From: a bacterium
GTDB lineage: Bacteria > Armatimonadota > UBA5829
DNA length: 64,000 nucleotides
NCBI GenBank assembly: GCA_021372295.1
Contig: JAJFUS010000039.1
Location: forward strand, 1-64,000
Reading direction: 5' to 3'
The number at the start of each line of letters is the position of its first letter. The first letter of the stretch is position 1. The translations under genes were made by a program, and so were the position numbers. The notes beneath the pieces were generated by a model. The model worked only from the letters and a program-made list of their open reading frames with translations, was not told where the DNA came from and did not search any database. This document shows, in pieces, positions 26,435 through 37,061 of the stretch.

Positions 26435-28381
26435 CTAAACAGACTCTTTCCAGATTTCACTCAGCGCCAGAGCCGCCGGCTTAGGGTCGCCGTTGAAATC
26501 AATTATCGATGTGTTCGCCGTGCAGGGGAAACAATCGTGCCCCATCCAGACAAGAAAACCTGCGCACCTCGGAAAACGGCTCTTGCACGATCTCAAAGCT
26601 GTAACAAGCGCCTGCTTTTGGCGTTCCTGGCTCCAATCGACATACTCCTCCAGGCTGGACGGCTCTCGCCCAAGCTCTGAGACGAACTTGTGCCATTCGA
26701 CCCACCATGTGGATGTGCGCCGCCAGAGCGGATTTCCGGCGTTTGCGGGCATGACATCGCACTCGCCCGCGTATTTGCGAATAATTTCGGCCGAACTTGT
26801 GCCGGGCGAACCAGTTTCCGAACGAAACAAAGCATCATCGCCCTGCCAGTAATTTGTCCACTGCTTCATGTCGCTGTCCACTTGCCACGGGCCATGCACA
26901 TCCCAATGCATGTTCTTGCCGTATTCATCTTGAGCCGCGAAAAACTTGGGGCCACATGGCGACGTATGCTGAAATCGCCTGGATGGATCGAACTTATCGA
27001 CCATTTCCCTGAGTCTGGATAACATCGGGTGATTCTCGTCCACAGGTTCTATCCCATTGAGTTCAAGAAGCTCATTTCCGCCGCACCACAACACCAGAGA
27101 AGCGTGATGCCCGCGCCTGGTTATGTAAGATTCGGCTATTTCGGCCATTTCGTCGATTGCTTTTTGGTCGTCAGGAGGCATATTGTCAACGCCGGAAGAA
27201 GACAGCGGGAACTCTTGCCAGACCATAATTCCCAGTTCATCGCACAGGTCGTAGAAAACTTCTTTCTCAAGGCTCGCCCCACCCCATACTCGGACTATGT
27301 TTACTCCCAGGTCACGGTATAAAGTCAGCAGCTTCCGGTAGCGCTCTTCGGTCGCATCCGCAAAGTTCGGTAGAACCGGCGTCCAGTTGACGCCCTGAAG
27401 AAACACCGGACGGTCATTCACCACACATAGGGTCGCCAGCGATTCTTCCGCCGCGCCTTCGCACTGTCGCCAGGTCACATTTCTAAAGCCGACCCTTCGC
27501 GCCAGCGTGTCCATAATCGCGCCGTTCTCATCCAAAAGCTCGCATATCAGGCAATAGAGAGGCTGCTCGCCCAATATATTCGGCCACCACAGTTCGACGG
27601 GCAGGTCATCCCAGGAAAGCCCCGCGCCGTTAAACTGAGAAACCGATAGTTCCTCCCGACGCAGTGTCACATCATTTCTGGTAATCGAGATACGAACCCT
27701 GCCTGCCTCGGGAGACGACACCCTGCCCGAGATAGCGATCGAACCAATGGATTTTTCAGGATTGGCGTCGGCGCGGCATTGTAAGCTCTCTATTTCGTAT
27801 CCGCCGATCTCCTCCAGGCATATAGAATCCCATATCCCGATCTGCACAAGCCTGGGGACCCAGTCCCATGTATAGTTGAACCGGGGCTTCCAGTCCGTCA
27901 TCTTCGATGTATAGCCGAACTGTCCCAACCAGGACGGAGAATGCTCGAAAATGACCCTCAACACATTGTTTGCGTCGCGAATGTATGGGGTTATGTCGAA
28001 AACGTGCGGAATATGAGACCCGCAAAATGTCGAGACTTCCTGGCCGTTAACCATTATGCGCCCGCAGTAATCGAGCCCCCGGCAGTTCAATCGATACGAT
28101 TTGCCGGCTTTTATCCAGCCATCCGGAATGCTCGCCTCATATATCCAATGCCGATGCTCCACCCATTCGCACTGGCGATAGTTCAGCCCGACATTCCAAT
28201 CAGGAAGCAGCCCAGACTCTTTGAGCGCATTTTGCACCGAACCGGGGACTTTTGCGGGAATCGGATGTATCTCGGCATCGGGCAGCGCGCCGATTTCCAG
28301 CGTCTTACCGATTTTCCATAGATACGGAGTCCAGCCGGACAAACTCCAATCCAGTTTTGAAAGATCATAGGTTTTCGTCAC
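26435..28381 (-). CDS. glycoside hydrolase family 2, beta-mannosidase type
   Basis: A 648-residue enzyme without signal peptide, so probably cytoplasmic. It has the GH2 order: an N-terminal sugar-binding sandwich (about 1-190), an Ig-like domain, and a TIM barrel from about residue 300. The barrel has N-I-V-R-V-W-G-G-A, then W-C-G-G-N-E-L with the acid/base glutamate, and F-R-S-E-T-G with the nucleophile. The F-N-Y-T-W-D-W-V-P-R motif is typical of exo-beta-mannosidases, which release mannose from manno-oligosaccharides. Family members usually run to 800 or more residues; here the C-terminal sandwich domains are missing. It is the first of the two enzyme genes read towards the propeller gene. 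Confidence 0.88.
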   Translation of the reverse strand: MTKTYDLSKLDWSLSGWTPYLWKIGKTLEIGALPDAEIHPIPAKVPGSVQNALKESGLLPDWNVGLNYRQCEWVEHRHWIYEASIPDGWIKAGKSYRLNCRGLDYCGRIMVNGQEVSTFCGSHIPHVFDITPYIRDANNVLRVIFEHSPSWLGQFGYTSKMTDWKPRFNYTWDWVPRLVQIGIWDSICLEEIGGYEIESLQCRADANPEKSIGSIAISGRVSSPEAGRVRISITRNDVTLRREELSVSQFNGAGLSWDDLPVELWWPNILGEQPLYCLICELLDENGAIMDTLARRVGFRNVTWRQCEGAAEESLATLCVVNDRPVFLQGVNWTPVLPNFADATEERYRKLLTLYRDLGVNIVRVWGGASLEKEVFYDLCDELGIMVWQEFPLSSSGVDNMPPDDQKAIDEMAEIAESYITRRGHHASLVLWCGGNELLELNGIEPVDENHPMLSRLREMVDKFDPSRRFQHTSPCGPKFFAAQDEYGKNMHWDVHGPWQVDSDMKQWTNYWQGDDALFRSETGSPGTSSAEIIRKYAGECDVMPANAGNPLWRRTSTWWVEWHKFVSELGREPSSLEEYVDWSQERQKQALVTALRSCKSRFPRCAGFLVWMGHDCFPCTANTSIIDFNGDPKPAALALSEIWKESV

Positions 28382-28436
28382 TACTTACACCTCGGCATAG
28401 CATACATCTGTTGTCGGCTCTTCGCGGAGCCTCAAT

Positions 28437-30572
28437 TTAATTTTGCGACAAAGTCACTCGCTCTCCAATGTTCAAACGACCTTTCCAACAATAAAGGGCA
28501 TCGGACTTTGCAGCGCTGAATCCGTGCGGCATCTCAAACCGGCCCAGCGCGCCTCCCCACACTGTGACTCCGGCTGACGAATCGCACTTCACATTCAAGT
28601 CTTTGCCGAATATTCGCATACCACATACCCCTCCCGATGTGTCAGGAAGGTTGATAAGCGCAGGCAGGCCGTCGCTCACCGCAACGCCGTTATGCCTGAG
28701 CGTAAAGTCTATAATGTTCGCGGCGCCAAACACCGACGGCACAACGCCTTCAGCCTTAGGACATTCGGCTTCCGAGTAAACCTCTCCGAAGTCACCCGCT
28801 CTGGCAACATCGCGCATTGCCGTTTCGCCGATTATCGAAGCATCATCATAAAAGCCATAGAAACTAAGCCCATCCGCCAGGAACTGCTGGTGAGGATACT
28901 TCGAGAAATACGAGATCAGGAACGGGGTATCCTTGTTCATCTCTGAACGATACAGACTCAAGAGAGTGTTCCTATCCGACCGCCACAATATACCCGGAGG
29001 CAAAGTTATTCCCTGCAAGCACCACGTGCGGGATTTGCCGTGCGGCACGTTTTCCTGATCTTTCTCGCTGTATACGAGATAAGCCTCGCCGCCCGGCCTC
29101 GGAAAGAACCATCGATGGTAATTATCAGCCAGTTCTCGTATTTGATTATTCCAATAATCGACCTCTTGCGACATATCCAGAGCGCGGCAGACACGAATCA
29201 TGTACTGCATGTCCATAAGAGCGCTCACCACAAAATCAGCATCCTTTGTCCCTTCGGCGGTAAGGTTCATATACAACCACCGGGGATCCGATGCCTTCCA
29301 CACGAGCAAACGCTTCATTGCAGGGTATACCAATTTTAGCCGAGACTTGTCGCCTGTCAGCGAATACAGCACCCACGCGGTCTGGACATGTCGGGAAGGC
29401 AGACTTTCGCCGTTGAACGTCCCCTGTTCATCTACAAGCGACATCATCCCCTCAAAAGCTTGCCAGGCACACTCGGGGTCCACTAACGCATAGAGTTGCA
29501 TGGCAAAGAAGCTCTCCCATTGCGCGGATTCAGGAGCCTTCGCGTGCCCGCCCGCCCAGAGCGAACTCTTGCCGGTGGCAAACTGAGGATAAAGATATCC
29601 TCTTTCGGGCATAGGTGGCAGAATATCCCCTATCAGAAATGCCCAGGCGCGATAATACATCTGCCGGATACGATCAGGGGTGACGCTCTTGCTATCTATT
29701 AAACGCAGAGTGAAATTAGTGGGATGCGGCACAGACTGCAATTCCCGGTTCCAATTCGCTTCGCTGTCCTTGACAGTTTTTCGGAACGCGGCAGCGCTTG
29801 GCGACACAATGGTCGGAGTAACCTCACTCTCATCACATTCGGCAGCGAGTCTGAATCGCGCGGACACAACTATCTCCGCCCCGGGCTTAACGCCATCGAA
29901 TGCCACGCTCCATATACCGCCTACCGCTTGAATTTTCTGCTGATACCAGGTATCAAGTTCTTCATTGACCTTTGACTCCCCCAGCCAGCGGACACGCCTG
30001 CTGAATGTGACTGTTACACTAAAGAGATCACGTTTGAGAGTCAGCGCCTGCTTTTCTTCGTTCCATATAATCTCACCGCGAGCGAGGTATCCTCGAAGGA
30101 ATAATGTGTGGCTCTCTATGGAACGCACTTTCAGCAATTGGCAAACCGTGGAGTTATCCGACAGACAAGTCACGGTCTCGACTTCTCCAGGCTGCTCGAT
30201 TGTTTTCGCGGAAACCACTATCTTGTGCGGAAACCATGTGTGCCCGGTCTCAACCAGTGATTTCTTTTCCGTATCGGAACCGACACTCCAATTCCAGAAA
30301 GTGGGCAAACGCACAGGATACTCCCCCACGCTATACCCCAGGCCGGTCGACAGTGAGTCTGACAACTCTCGCGGGGCGGCCTCGTCCGGCGCAGCGCCGC
30401 CAAACCATCCTGTGGGATTCACAACCAGCCGACTGTAGGGAGCGCTCAGCCATCGCGGAGCGCCATTGTCCGTCCGCAGGGTCGAGCAGTCGACCATAGG
30501 CGCAGCATAAGATGAAACGCAGAATATTGCAGATAATGCCATTAAAAACACAAACAACGATTTCAGCTTCAT
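28437..30572 (-). CDS. secreted six-hairpin glycosidase-like protein
   Basis: A 711-residue protein with a signal peptide at residues 1-23 (M-K-L-K-S-L-F-V-F-L ... S-S-Y-A-A). An N-terminal beta-sandwich covers about 60-270. From about residue 290 a helical (alpha/alpha)6 barrel follows, seen in Y-Y-R-A-W-A-F-L, W-E-S-F-F-A-M-Q-L, H-V-Q-T-A-W-V-L-Y-S-L and D-A-D-F-V-V-S-A-L-M-D. This is the clan GH-G/GH63-like architecture of alpha-mannosidases, trehalases and related hydrolases. The family is not pinned down. Next to a beta-mannosidase it probably acts on mannose-containing glycans. It lies 55 bases before the GH2 gene. Confidence 0.65.
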   Translation of the reverse strand: MKLKSLFVFLMALSAIFCVSSYAAPMVDCSTLRTDNGAPRWLSAPYSRLVVNPTGWFGGAAPDEAAPRELSDSLSTGLGYSVGEYPVRLPTFWNWSVGSDTEKKSLVETGHTWFPHKIVVSAKTIEQPGEVETVTCLSDNSTVCQLLKVRSIESHTLFLRGYLARGEIIWNEEKQALTLKRDLFSVTVTFSRRVRWLGESKVNEELDTWYQQKIQAVGGIWSVAFDGVKPGAEIVVSARFRLAAECDESEVTPTIVSPSAAAFRKTVKDSEANWNRELQSVPHPTNFTLRLIDSKSVTPDRIRQMYYRAWAFLIGDILPPMPERGYLYPQFATGKSSLWAGGHAKAPESAQWESFFAMQLYALVDPECAWQAFEGMMSLVDEQGTFNGESLPSRHVQTAWVLYSLTGDKSRLKLVYPAMKRLLVWKASDPRWLYMNLTAEGTKDADFVVSALMDMQYMIRVCRALDMSQEVDYWNNQIRELADNYHRWFFPRPGGEAYLVYSEKDQENVPHGKSRTWCLQGITLPPGILWRSDRNTLLSLYRSEMNKDTPFLISYFSKYPHQQFLADGLSFYGFYDDASIIGETAMRDVARAGDFGEVYSEAECPKAEGVVPSVFGAANIIDFTLRHNGVAVSDGLPALINLPDTSGGVCGMRIFGKDLNVKCDSSAGVTVWGGALGRFEMPHGFSAAKSDALYCWKGRLNIGERVTLSQN

Positions 30573-30753
30573 AACACTCCCTCAAAACAGCTGAGAAGTG
30601 TAAAGGGAGAATGGAAAACCCATCTCGCAGCACTCAGTCAGCTCTATAATTGGAATGGAAGCACGCCAGACCCGACGTGCTTCCATCCGGCCACTATGCA
30701 CAGGTATATACAATGCCTGCGCAATGCGCTGAGTCTTGACACTCAGCACATTT

Positions 30754-33700
30754 CTAGAACAAGTCGATGTCAGAATCGCCTCTAGGTCGAACCACGGGGA
30801 TCGCGCTCCCTGAATAACTCGCGAAACCGGCAAGCCCGGTCACCGCGACATGGTCGCCAACCACGATTGTCTTTGTGATTGAACTGGTCAGACCTGAAAG
30901 AACGACGTTGAAAGTGACGCCACTGCCATCGTCGATTGTCATGAAGTCACCTGTTGATATCGACTTCACCTCACCCCATGTCCTGACAAGCAGCCCGGCG
31001 ACACTAGAATCGACCACACTCTTGTTAGTCATACCAAGAGGATTAAGCGCATCGACGGAACCTGCCGACAACGATGTAACGTTAATGTAACGCTCGCCAT
31101 TCGCATCGGTTCCGATGGTTCCAGCAAGATTCGTAATGCAGCTGCCTATGCTCACGCCGCCGACGCCGGTCGCCTTGATGCCGGTCGCCCGGTTCGGAGT
31201 TTCGACATAGTAGCTGCCGTCGCTGAATGTCGTGGACGCGGCGGTCGCGACAACCGTGTCGGTCACGATTACACTGGTTCCGTCGGCCATGCCCTTCAGA
31301 GCGGACATTGTCGCCGGTACGGATGCATCTTCATGCAATACCCAGAGAAGAGCTTCGTTCCGGCCGGTCGTAGCATTGACCGCGTAGCCAGCCACATAAG
31401 TGTCGTCGCCCGAGACATATACTGAGCGAGCATAGGAATTGCCATAAACTCCCGCCGACAGATATGAACTCAGATTAACGAAGCTGCCGGATGTGCCTTT
31501 CCACAGACCCGCACAGTCCACGCCGCTTATGGTAGCGTAGCCAACCTGGCGGCCGTCGCACATATACGCTATTGCCGAGGCGGACGCAGCGGATGGATTC
31601 AGATCGGACCATGTGTTGGCGGTTCCAGTCCACAAGCAGGCATGCGACACACTGCTGACCTGCGCGTAACCGGCTTTGTTGGTTCCATAAACACAGGTTA
31701 CTTCCGACGCCTCTGTGCTTACCGACGACAAATCGGTATTGGTTGAAGTGCCCGCGCCGGCATCATAAGACCACAGACACGCTTTAACGACAGTGTCCGC
31801 GCCTTTCACATATCCGCCGACCAGGATGTTAGAGCCGTCAGATGTATAAAGCCCGTTCGCGGCTGAAGCGGTCTGGGTGCTGACGTGCAAATCAACATGG
31901 CTGTCTGCGGTTCCATTCCATATGCAGGCATGATCGGCATAAGTAACGGGATCAGTATCGGCCTCAACATTGATTATACCTGCCTGCCAACCGTTGCTGA
32001 CCGCATTCACAGCCGACGAAGCAGCGCCGACCGGGTGCATGTCAACAATGCTGTCGGCTGAACCAGTCCACAGGGCTGCATGGTCGCTACCGACGCGCCA
32101 GATGCCACCCTTTCCCGAAGCATCAGCCCCGTAAACACACGTCGTGTCACTAACAGAATCTTCCATTGTCATGTTGTCTATCACGACACTTCCCGTGGTT
32201 ATCATCCAGACACAATTGTTCACATACGCTGTACCTGCCGGGACAGTATATGTAATGGTATACATTGTCCAAGTCGAAGTCGGATAGTAATCAAACCATT
32301 CGTCGATTAGCCAGTTTTCGACGTTTTCATCACACCCAGCTACCTCAAATGCTATCTTGGTTCCGGGATCATCAGTCCTTAACCAGAACGTCTCTTTATA
32401 TGTGTGCCCTTCTTTAACTGGGTACTCACTGTACACATAATCCATCGCCCTGTCCATGCGTACGTTATTAGTCGAAGTCCTTGATAGTTTTACCGCCGAA
32501 TTTCCATCTTCTCCGGGAGTGACCACCTCGATCGTCCCACCACCATCATTCAGGAACCGCCAATCTCCAACGTTGGTTTCTCCCACTGTGGACACAATCG
32601 TGCCGGGAACCATACTCTCAAAGCTGGGATCTACTATCAGATTGCCGCCTTGCGCGGGCTGCAAGCTCACCAATTCGCTGCTGCCCCATACAGCGGCATA
32701 ATGGGTTGCATTTTCAGTCTCGGTCACTTGACCAGCAGGCGTCGTGCCTGAAAGGGCATAAGCCGCCGATGAATAAGCGCCAGCCGGATGAATAACAGTC
32801 ACACCATATACGCCGTTCTCATGCAGATCGAGATCAACATCAGTAGTGTTATCACTCGTAACAACAACTCCCATGTGCGCGGCAGCCGGGCTGTAACCAG
32901 ATTTGCTCGCTGTGACGGTGTAAGTCCCCTCTGGAACAAGAATTGAGTAAGTCCCATCCGAAGCCGTAGTCGCTGCACAATTCGGGAAGTCGGAAACGCT
33001 GACAGTCGCATCGGCCAAGCCGATTCCGCCGGATGTCACAGTGCCGCTTATCGTTCCATAGGTAAAGGACACATTAAGATTGTCCCACTCGACGACGCTG
33101 TCGCTGTCACTGTACAGGCCCACATAGCCGCCGGAGAGCTTATTGCTGTCAACAACATCGATAACCGTGTCGCCGTTCAATGAAACCTTGTGATGGCTGC
33201 CAATTACCGACAAACCCAAGATGACGTTTTGCCAGTCTGTCACGGGTGATACGACGTGTGTCGCCAGCACATCGCCATTGTAGAGAAGCTGGATGCTGCT
33301 TCCATCAGGCGGGCAATTGACAAAGTAGCCGCTGGTCGTCGTTCCTGCATCGTTCTGCCTGTAAGCAATACCTGACCACAAAGAACGACTGAGTTCTATC
33401 CACGTCATGTTTACCGACAACTGGAAGTCGGCGGGAGTGAAGTTTCGACCCAGATAAACTCCGCAATCTGCAGAGCCTTGATACGTATACAGTGTCTCTA
33501 CATCACTAATGCTGGAGTTGGTATTAGCCGTCGTTTTCACCCAAGGAATTGCGTTGGCGTCTTCAGTAGTCCCAAGATCTAAGTTCTCAGCCCTGGTGAA
33601 AGTATCCGTGACGGTCCAAGCCACGCCCCAGGCCGGCGCCAGCGAAACGTTCTTGGTTCTATTCCCGTAAACCACAACGTCTTCTATGCTGGAAGTGCTA

Positions 33701-35043
33701 TAGCCATTTGCCGAGACTGTCATATCGTAATCGCCAGTAGGAACACTGCTGAAAGTATACGAGCCGTCCGCGGCGGTAGTTGTCGAAACGGTTGTACCAT
33801 TTAAGGACATATATACATCAGCACCTGCAATGACGGCGCCGGTGAGCATACTGTTCACCGTGCCGGTAAGGCTGCTTGTCGCGGGAACAACGTCCTCCAC
33901 GTGAACATTATCCACCACAAAGCCGCCTGTATTTGCAGCGATCCAAAACTCCAGGTTCAAGTGAGTGGCTGCATCGGGAGCCACCACCTGCGCCGTATAC
34001 ATCGTCCAGTTTGATCTCAGACCCACCCAGCTAATTATGCCGTTGCTGAGTAAGTTTTGGTTCGAGCCGAACATACCCGCGGTAACTGACATCGCAATTC
34101 CAGGATTGTCTGTTCGCGCCCAGTATGTCACCCTGTATGTATGCATCCCCTGAACCGGGATCCAACTGCTCGGCGCAGACGCGCCGAGATCCATCCATAT
34201 AGATTCGCTCGTCAATGTCCTGGAAAGCTTAATGGCATTGCTACCATCCTCTGCCTGAGAGACAACCTCCAGCTTGCCGGTGCTGCTACCGACGCCGTAG
34301 TTGTTTACAAACCGCATGTAGCTGCCGACATTGGTGCAGTCTGGCGTAGTAATAGTCGTGCCGGAAGTCAGACTCTCAAAGCTCGGGTCCGGCATCAGAT
34401 TGGTGGCAGGAGACTCATCTTCCACGGAAACATTGTCTATGATAAAGCTTCCCGGTGTGTTCAGAATAAAGGACAAGTCCAACAAATTGGCGTTACCAGG
34501 GGCAACCCATTCAGTCGTATACATTGTCCATGTTGAAGTCAAAGACCAGCCAGGATATTGACTGGAAATCACAGTCCAGTCATTAAACGCAGTCTCGGTA
34601 AGTACCAACGCGCTGCCAGGATCATCAGTCCGAGCCCAGAATGTCACCCTGTATGTGTGCCCACTCTGAACCGGGATCCAACTAATTGTCGGCTGCACAT
34701 CAAGATCAAACTGCACCTGATCACTCGCCGATGTCTTGGAAACCTTTACAGCCACGTTTCCATCTACACCTGAGGTGATTACCTCCAGCTTACCAGTACT
34801 GCTGGTGCCGCCATAGTTGTTTACAAATCGTAAGTAGCCAACATTTGTGCAGTCTGGCGCAGTAACAGTCGTGCCTAAAGTCATGCTCTCAAAACTTGGA
34901 TCCGGCATCAAATTGTTGGGGCCGGCATACGAAAATATGCTCGACATCAGCAATAGTGCCGTACACACAATGATCAACCCAAAGGCAGTAAGACACCGAG
35001 TTGATTCTAAGCTTGCAAATGCTCTCTTCGTTTCTCTCATCAT
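30754..35043 (-). CDS. very large secreted multidomain carbohydrate-binding protein
   Basis: A 1,429-residue exported protein, with a signal peptide near residues 18-41. It has three jelly-roll carbohydrate-binding modules, each opening with N-L-(M/I)-x-D-P-S-F-E-S (first at residue 44, second near 215, third near 815). Between them are two carboxypeptidase-regulatory-like Ig modules (T-A-A-D-G-S-Y-T-F and T-A-S-D-G-T-Y-S-I) and a LamG/DUF1080-like sandwich. After these come a run of HAF-type repeats (H-A-A-L-W-T-G, H-A-C-I-W-N-G, K-A-C-L-W-S-Y, H-A-C-L-W-T-G) and a C-terminal OB-like module. No catalytic domain was recognised; it looks like a surface or secreted glycan-binding scaffold. AGGAG precedes the ATG pair at 35038-35043. 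Confidence 0.75.
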   Translation of the reverse strand: MMRETKRAFASLESTRCLTAFGLIIVCTALLLMSSIFSYAGPNNLMPDPSFESMTLGTTVTAPDCTNVGYLRFVNNYGGTSSTGKLEVITSGVDGNVAVKVSKTSASDQVQFDLDVQPTISWIPVQSGHTYRVTFWARTDDPGSALVLTETAFNDWTVISSQYPGWSLTSTWTMYTTEWVAPGNANLLDLSFILNTPGSFIIDNVSVEDESPATNLMPDPSFESLTSGTTITTPDCTNVGSYMRFVNNYGVGSSTGKLEVVSQAEDGSNAIKLSRTLTSESIWMDLGASAPSSWIPVQGMHTYRVTYWARTDNPGIAMSVTAGMFGSNQNLLSNGIISWVGLRSNWTMYTAQVVAPDAATHLNLEFWIAANTGGFVVDNVHVEDVVPATSSLTGTVNSMLTGAVIAGADVYMSLNGTTVSTTTAADGSYTFSSVPTGDYDMTVSANGYSTSSIEDVVVYGNRTKNVSLAPAWGVAWTVTDTFTRAENLDLGTTEDANAIPWVKTTANTNSSISDVETLYTYQGSADCGVYLGRNFTPADFQLSVNMTWIELSRSLWSGIAYRQNDAGTTTSGYFVNCPPDGSSIQLLYNGDVLATHVVSPVTDWQNVILGLSVIGSHHKVSLNGDTVIDVVDSNKLSGGYVGLYSDSDSVVEWDNLNVSFTYGTISGTVTSGGIGLADATVSVSDFPNCAATTASDGTYSILVPEGTYTVTASKSGYSPAAAHMGVVVTSDNTTDVDLDLHENGVYGVTVIHPAGAYSSAAYALSGTTPAGQVTETENATHYAAVWGSSELVSLQPAQGGNLIVDPSFESMVPGTIVSTVGETNVGDWRFLNDGGGTIEVVTPGEDGNSAVKLSRTSTNNVRMDRAMDYVYSEYPVKEGHTYKETFWLRTDDPGTKIAFEVAGCDENVENWLIDEWFDYYPTSTWTMYTITYTVPAGTAYVNNCVWMITTGSVVIDNMTMEDSVSDTTCVYGADASGKGGIWRVGSDHAALWTGSADSIVDMHPVGAASSAVNAVSNGWQAGIINVEADTDPVTYADHACIWNGTADSHVDLHVSTQTASAANGLYTSDGSNILVGGYVKGADTVVKACLWSYDAGAGTSTNTDLSSVSTEASEVTCVYGTNKAGYAQVSSVSHACLWTGTANTWSDLNPSAASASAIAYMCDGRQVGYATISGVDCAGLWKGTSGSFVNLSSYLSAGVYGNSYARSVYVSGDDTYVAGYAVNATTGRNEALLWVLHEDASVPATMSALKGMADGTSVIVTDTVVATAASTTFSDGSYYVETPNRATGIKATGVGGVSIGSCITNLAGTIGTDANGERYINVTSLSAGSVDALNPLGMTNKSVVDSSVAGLLVRTWGEVKSISTGDFMTIDDGSGVTFNVVLSGLTSSITKTIVVGDHVAVTGLAGFASYSGSAIPVVRPRGDSDIDLF

Positions 35044-35133
35044 ACTAACTCTCCTTTCGATCTTCTAACTTGTGTTCTTTCACAACAGCCTTCACTCTAC
35101 TGGCAAATCACCCCCTTCGGAGCCTAACAACCT

Positions 35134-35796
35134 CTAAAGCGCAAAATTCAATTTTGTAAAACTCTTTACGGGAACCCATGTGCAGTGACCGTCAGCCCAG
35201 CCGAAGTTGCCTCCACCGACGTGGATGTCGGTCGGATAGTCACCCTGTGTCAGATCACCCGTATTCACAGCGAAATTGCCATCATTGATATCAATCACCT
35301 TTTTCAGCTTCTGGCTGAGAGAGCCTTTGCCTTCATCCACCAGAAAGACCGTCTTGGATGGCTGACCTACTTCGGACTCAAACTTCCACATAAATGCGTA
35401 GCTCATAGAGTAACTAAGTCCGAAACCAGTTGTCTTGTTGTGCGTGTCGGAGGGACACACATAGACGCTCGCGTTCTTCACATACTGGAACAGTGCTCCG
35501 CGCGTAACATCCACTTTGGTAGCACCACTATAGAAATACACCCAGCCGGAGGCAGCATAAGGAGACGCGCTACTTGCATCGCCCGGCGCTGTGCTTGGAT
35601 ACCTGGAATTGTTGCTGTCCAGGTACATACGAAAACCTTTGGCAAGCTGCATCATGTTATTCAGACAGCTTGTCTGCCGCGCTTTTTCCTTTGCCGACGT
35701 AAAAGCTGGAAATAGAATCGCTGCAAGAATAGCGATGATCGCTATAACAACCAGCAGTTCGATCAACGTAAAACCCTTTCTATGTGTGCAACTCAT
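35134..35796 (-). CDS. type II/IV pseudopilin with H-x9-DG tail
   Basis: A 220-residue protein. The prepilin cleavage motif K-G-F-T-L-I-E-L-L lies at residues 7-15 with Glu5 of the mature form, followed by a hydrophobic helix to residue 30. The C-terminal [13 protein letters not shown] fits the H-x9-DG motif of the pseudopilin family that is expanded in Armatimonadota, Planctomycetes and Lentisphaerae. Such proteins are matured by a prepilin peptidase and assemble with a secretion-type pseudopilus. AGGAGG lies nine bases before the ATG. Its place between the sugar regulator and the secreted proteins suggests it is co-regulated with them. Confidence 0.92.
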   Translation of the reverse strand: MSCTHRKGFTLIELLVVIAIIAILAAILFPAFTSAKEKARQTSCLNNMMQLAKGFRMYLDSNNSRYPSTAPGDASSASPYAASGWVYFYSGATKVDVTRGALFQYVKNASVYVCPSDTHNKTTGFGLSYSMSYAFMWKFESEVGQPSKTVFLVDEGKGSLSQKLKKVIDINDGNFAVNTGDLTQGDYPTDIHVGGGNFGWADGHCTWVPVKSFTKLNFAL

Positions 35797-35853
35797 CTTG
35801 TCAAACCCTCCTGATTTACATACTAAACTCTAAATAAAATGACGACTTTCGCT

Positions 35854-36969
35854 TCAATGATTAATGACTGAGGAAGCGTCCGCTGCTTTTTTTGTCCCCA
35901 CAAACGCAGCAGTGTTTTGGAAAGTCAACAGCGGATTCAATACCAACTTGCAAGACTCATCACTGCCAGAAAGCCTGTTCATCAATATCTGCACACACTT
36001 AGCTCCCATCTCGGAATGAGCCTGATCGATTTGGAGATTACAGACGTTGGACAACAGATGCGAGGCCTTGTCAACATGCCCGAGGACAAGTTGGTCAAGC
36101 GGAGCTCCAATATCTTCCAGCAATGAACTTACGATGGTGTGTATATCAGCGTTCGCCGACAGGATGGCGGCAGGCAAACTGATGGATTCCAAAGATTTCC
36201 GAACACTCATGTATTCGCGTATCTCCGCATCAATTGCACGATCCTTGGTGAAATCTGCCAATATGATAACGTTGGATGAAATACCGAGGGTGTCCACTGC
36301 CCGCACATAGCCCATCATTCTATCTCTTACGGTGCTGCTGTCATCAATATGGGTGACATAGTATATATTCTCAATGCCCATATCCGCGATTGCATTGACG
36401 GCATCGCGTGTGCAAGCGGCGTTATCCGTTATCACATAGTCGGTGTCAAGACCTTCGACATACCTGTCAACCAACACTAGGGGAATGCCAGCATCTTGAA
36501 TCATCTCAAGGCATTGCTTGTTTTTGTCTCCACCAATATAGAAAACAATTGCTCCGTCTACACGCCTGTTTATCAGATCCAGCAGATCATCCCTCTCTGC
36601 TTCAAGCGACTCATCATTCACGTAAAGAAGTATTTTTGCGCCATGCTTTCTTGCTTCCGAAGTCACGGATGCAAGCAGCGGAACCACCACGCTCTCAGCG
36701 TGAGAGCGATCCAATTCGGCGTAGAGAGTGGGAACGACTACGGCAATCGTGGCATGCGGCGGATTCTCACACGCAACAAACGTCCCCTTGCCTTGCGTGC
36801 GAGTCAGATAGCCCTCACTGACCAACTGACCGATGGCCTCACGGATTGTGCTTCGCCCGAACCCCAGTTGTCTGACCAATTCCGCCTCGGTAGGAAATTG
36901 ATCACCAGGCTGGTATTGCGACCGTAACCGTTCTTTTAGCTGGATTTTGACTTCGTCGATCTTAGCCAC
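35854..36969 (-). CDS. GntR-type repressor with LacI-like sugar-binding domain
   Basis: A 371-residue transcription factor. The N-terminal winged helix of the GntR family spans residues 5-70 (F-P-T-E-A-E-L-V-R-Q-L-G and S-T-I-R-E-A-I-G-Q-L, then G-K-G-T-F-V). From residue 75 a periplasmic-binding-protein-like LacI/GalR domain follows (D-R-Y-V-E-G, D-N-A-A-C-T-R-D-A), so it resembles AraR-type sugar-responsive repressors. The start chosen is GTG at 36967-36969, eight bases after GGAGG; a longer TTG/ATG start lies inside that site. It is the first gene of the minus-strand sugar locus and probably represses it until a glycan product binds. Confidence 0.9.
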   Translation of the reverse strand: MAKIDEVKIQLKERLRSQYQPGDQFPTEAELVRQLGFGRSTIREAIGQLVSEGYLTRTQGKGTFVACENPPHATIAVVVPTLYAELDRSHAESVVVPLLASVTSEARKHGAKILLYVNDESLEAERDDLLDLINRRVDGAIVFYIGGDKNKQCLEMIQDAGIPLVLVDRYVEGLDTDYVITDNAACTRDAVNAIADMGIENIYYVTHIDDSSTVRDRMMGYVRAVDTLGISSNVIILADFTKDRAIDAEIREYMSVRKSLESISLPAAILSANADIHTIVSSLLEDIGAPLDQLVLGHVDKASHLLSNVCNLQIDQAHSEMGAKCVQILMNRLSGSDESCKLVLNPLLTFQNTAAFVGTKKAADASSVINH

Positions 36970-37061
36970 TCGTCTTACCTCCCATTGCATACTCAATCGC
37001 CATTGAGCCTACGTAAACATCAAGAATCACACTCAAACCCAAGGTTTGCTAAACAACATTC

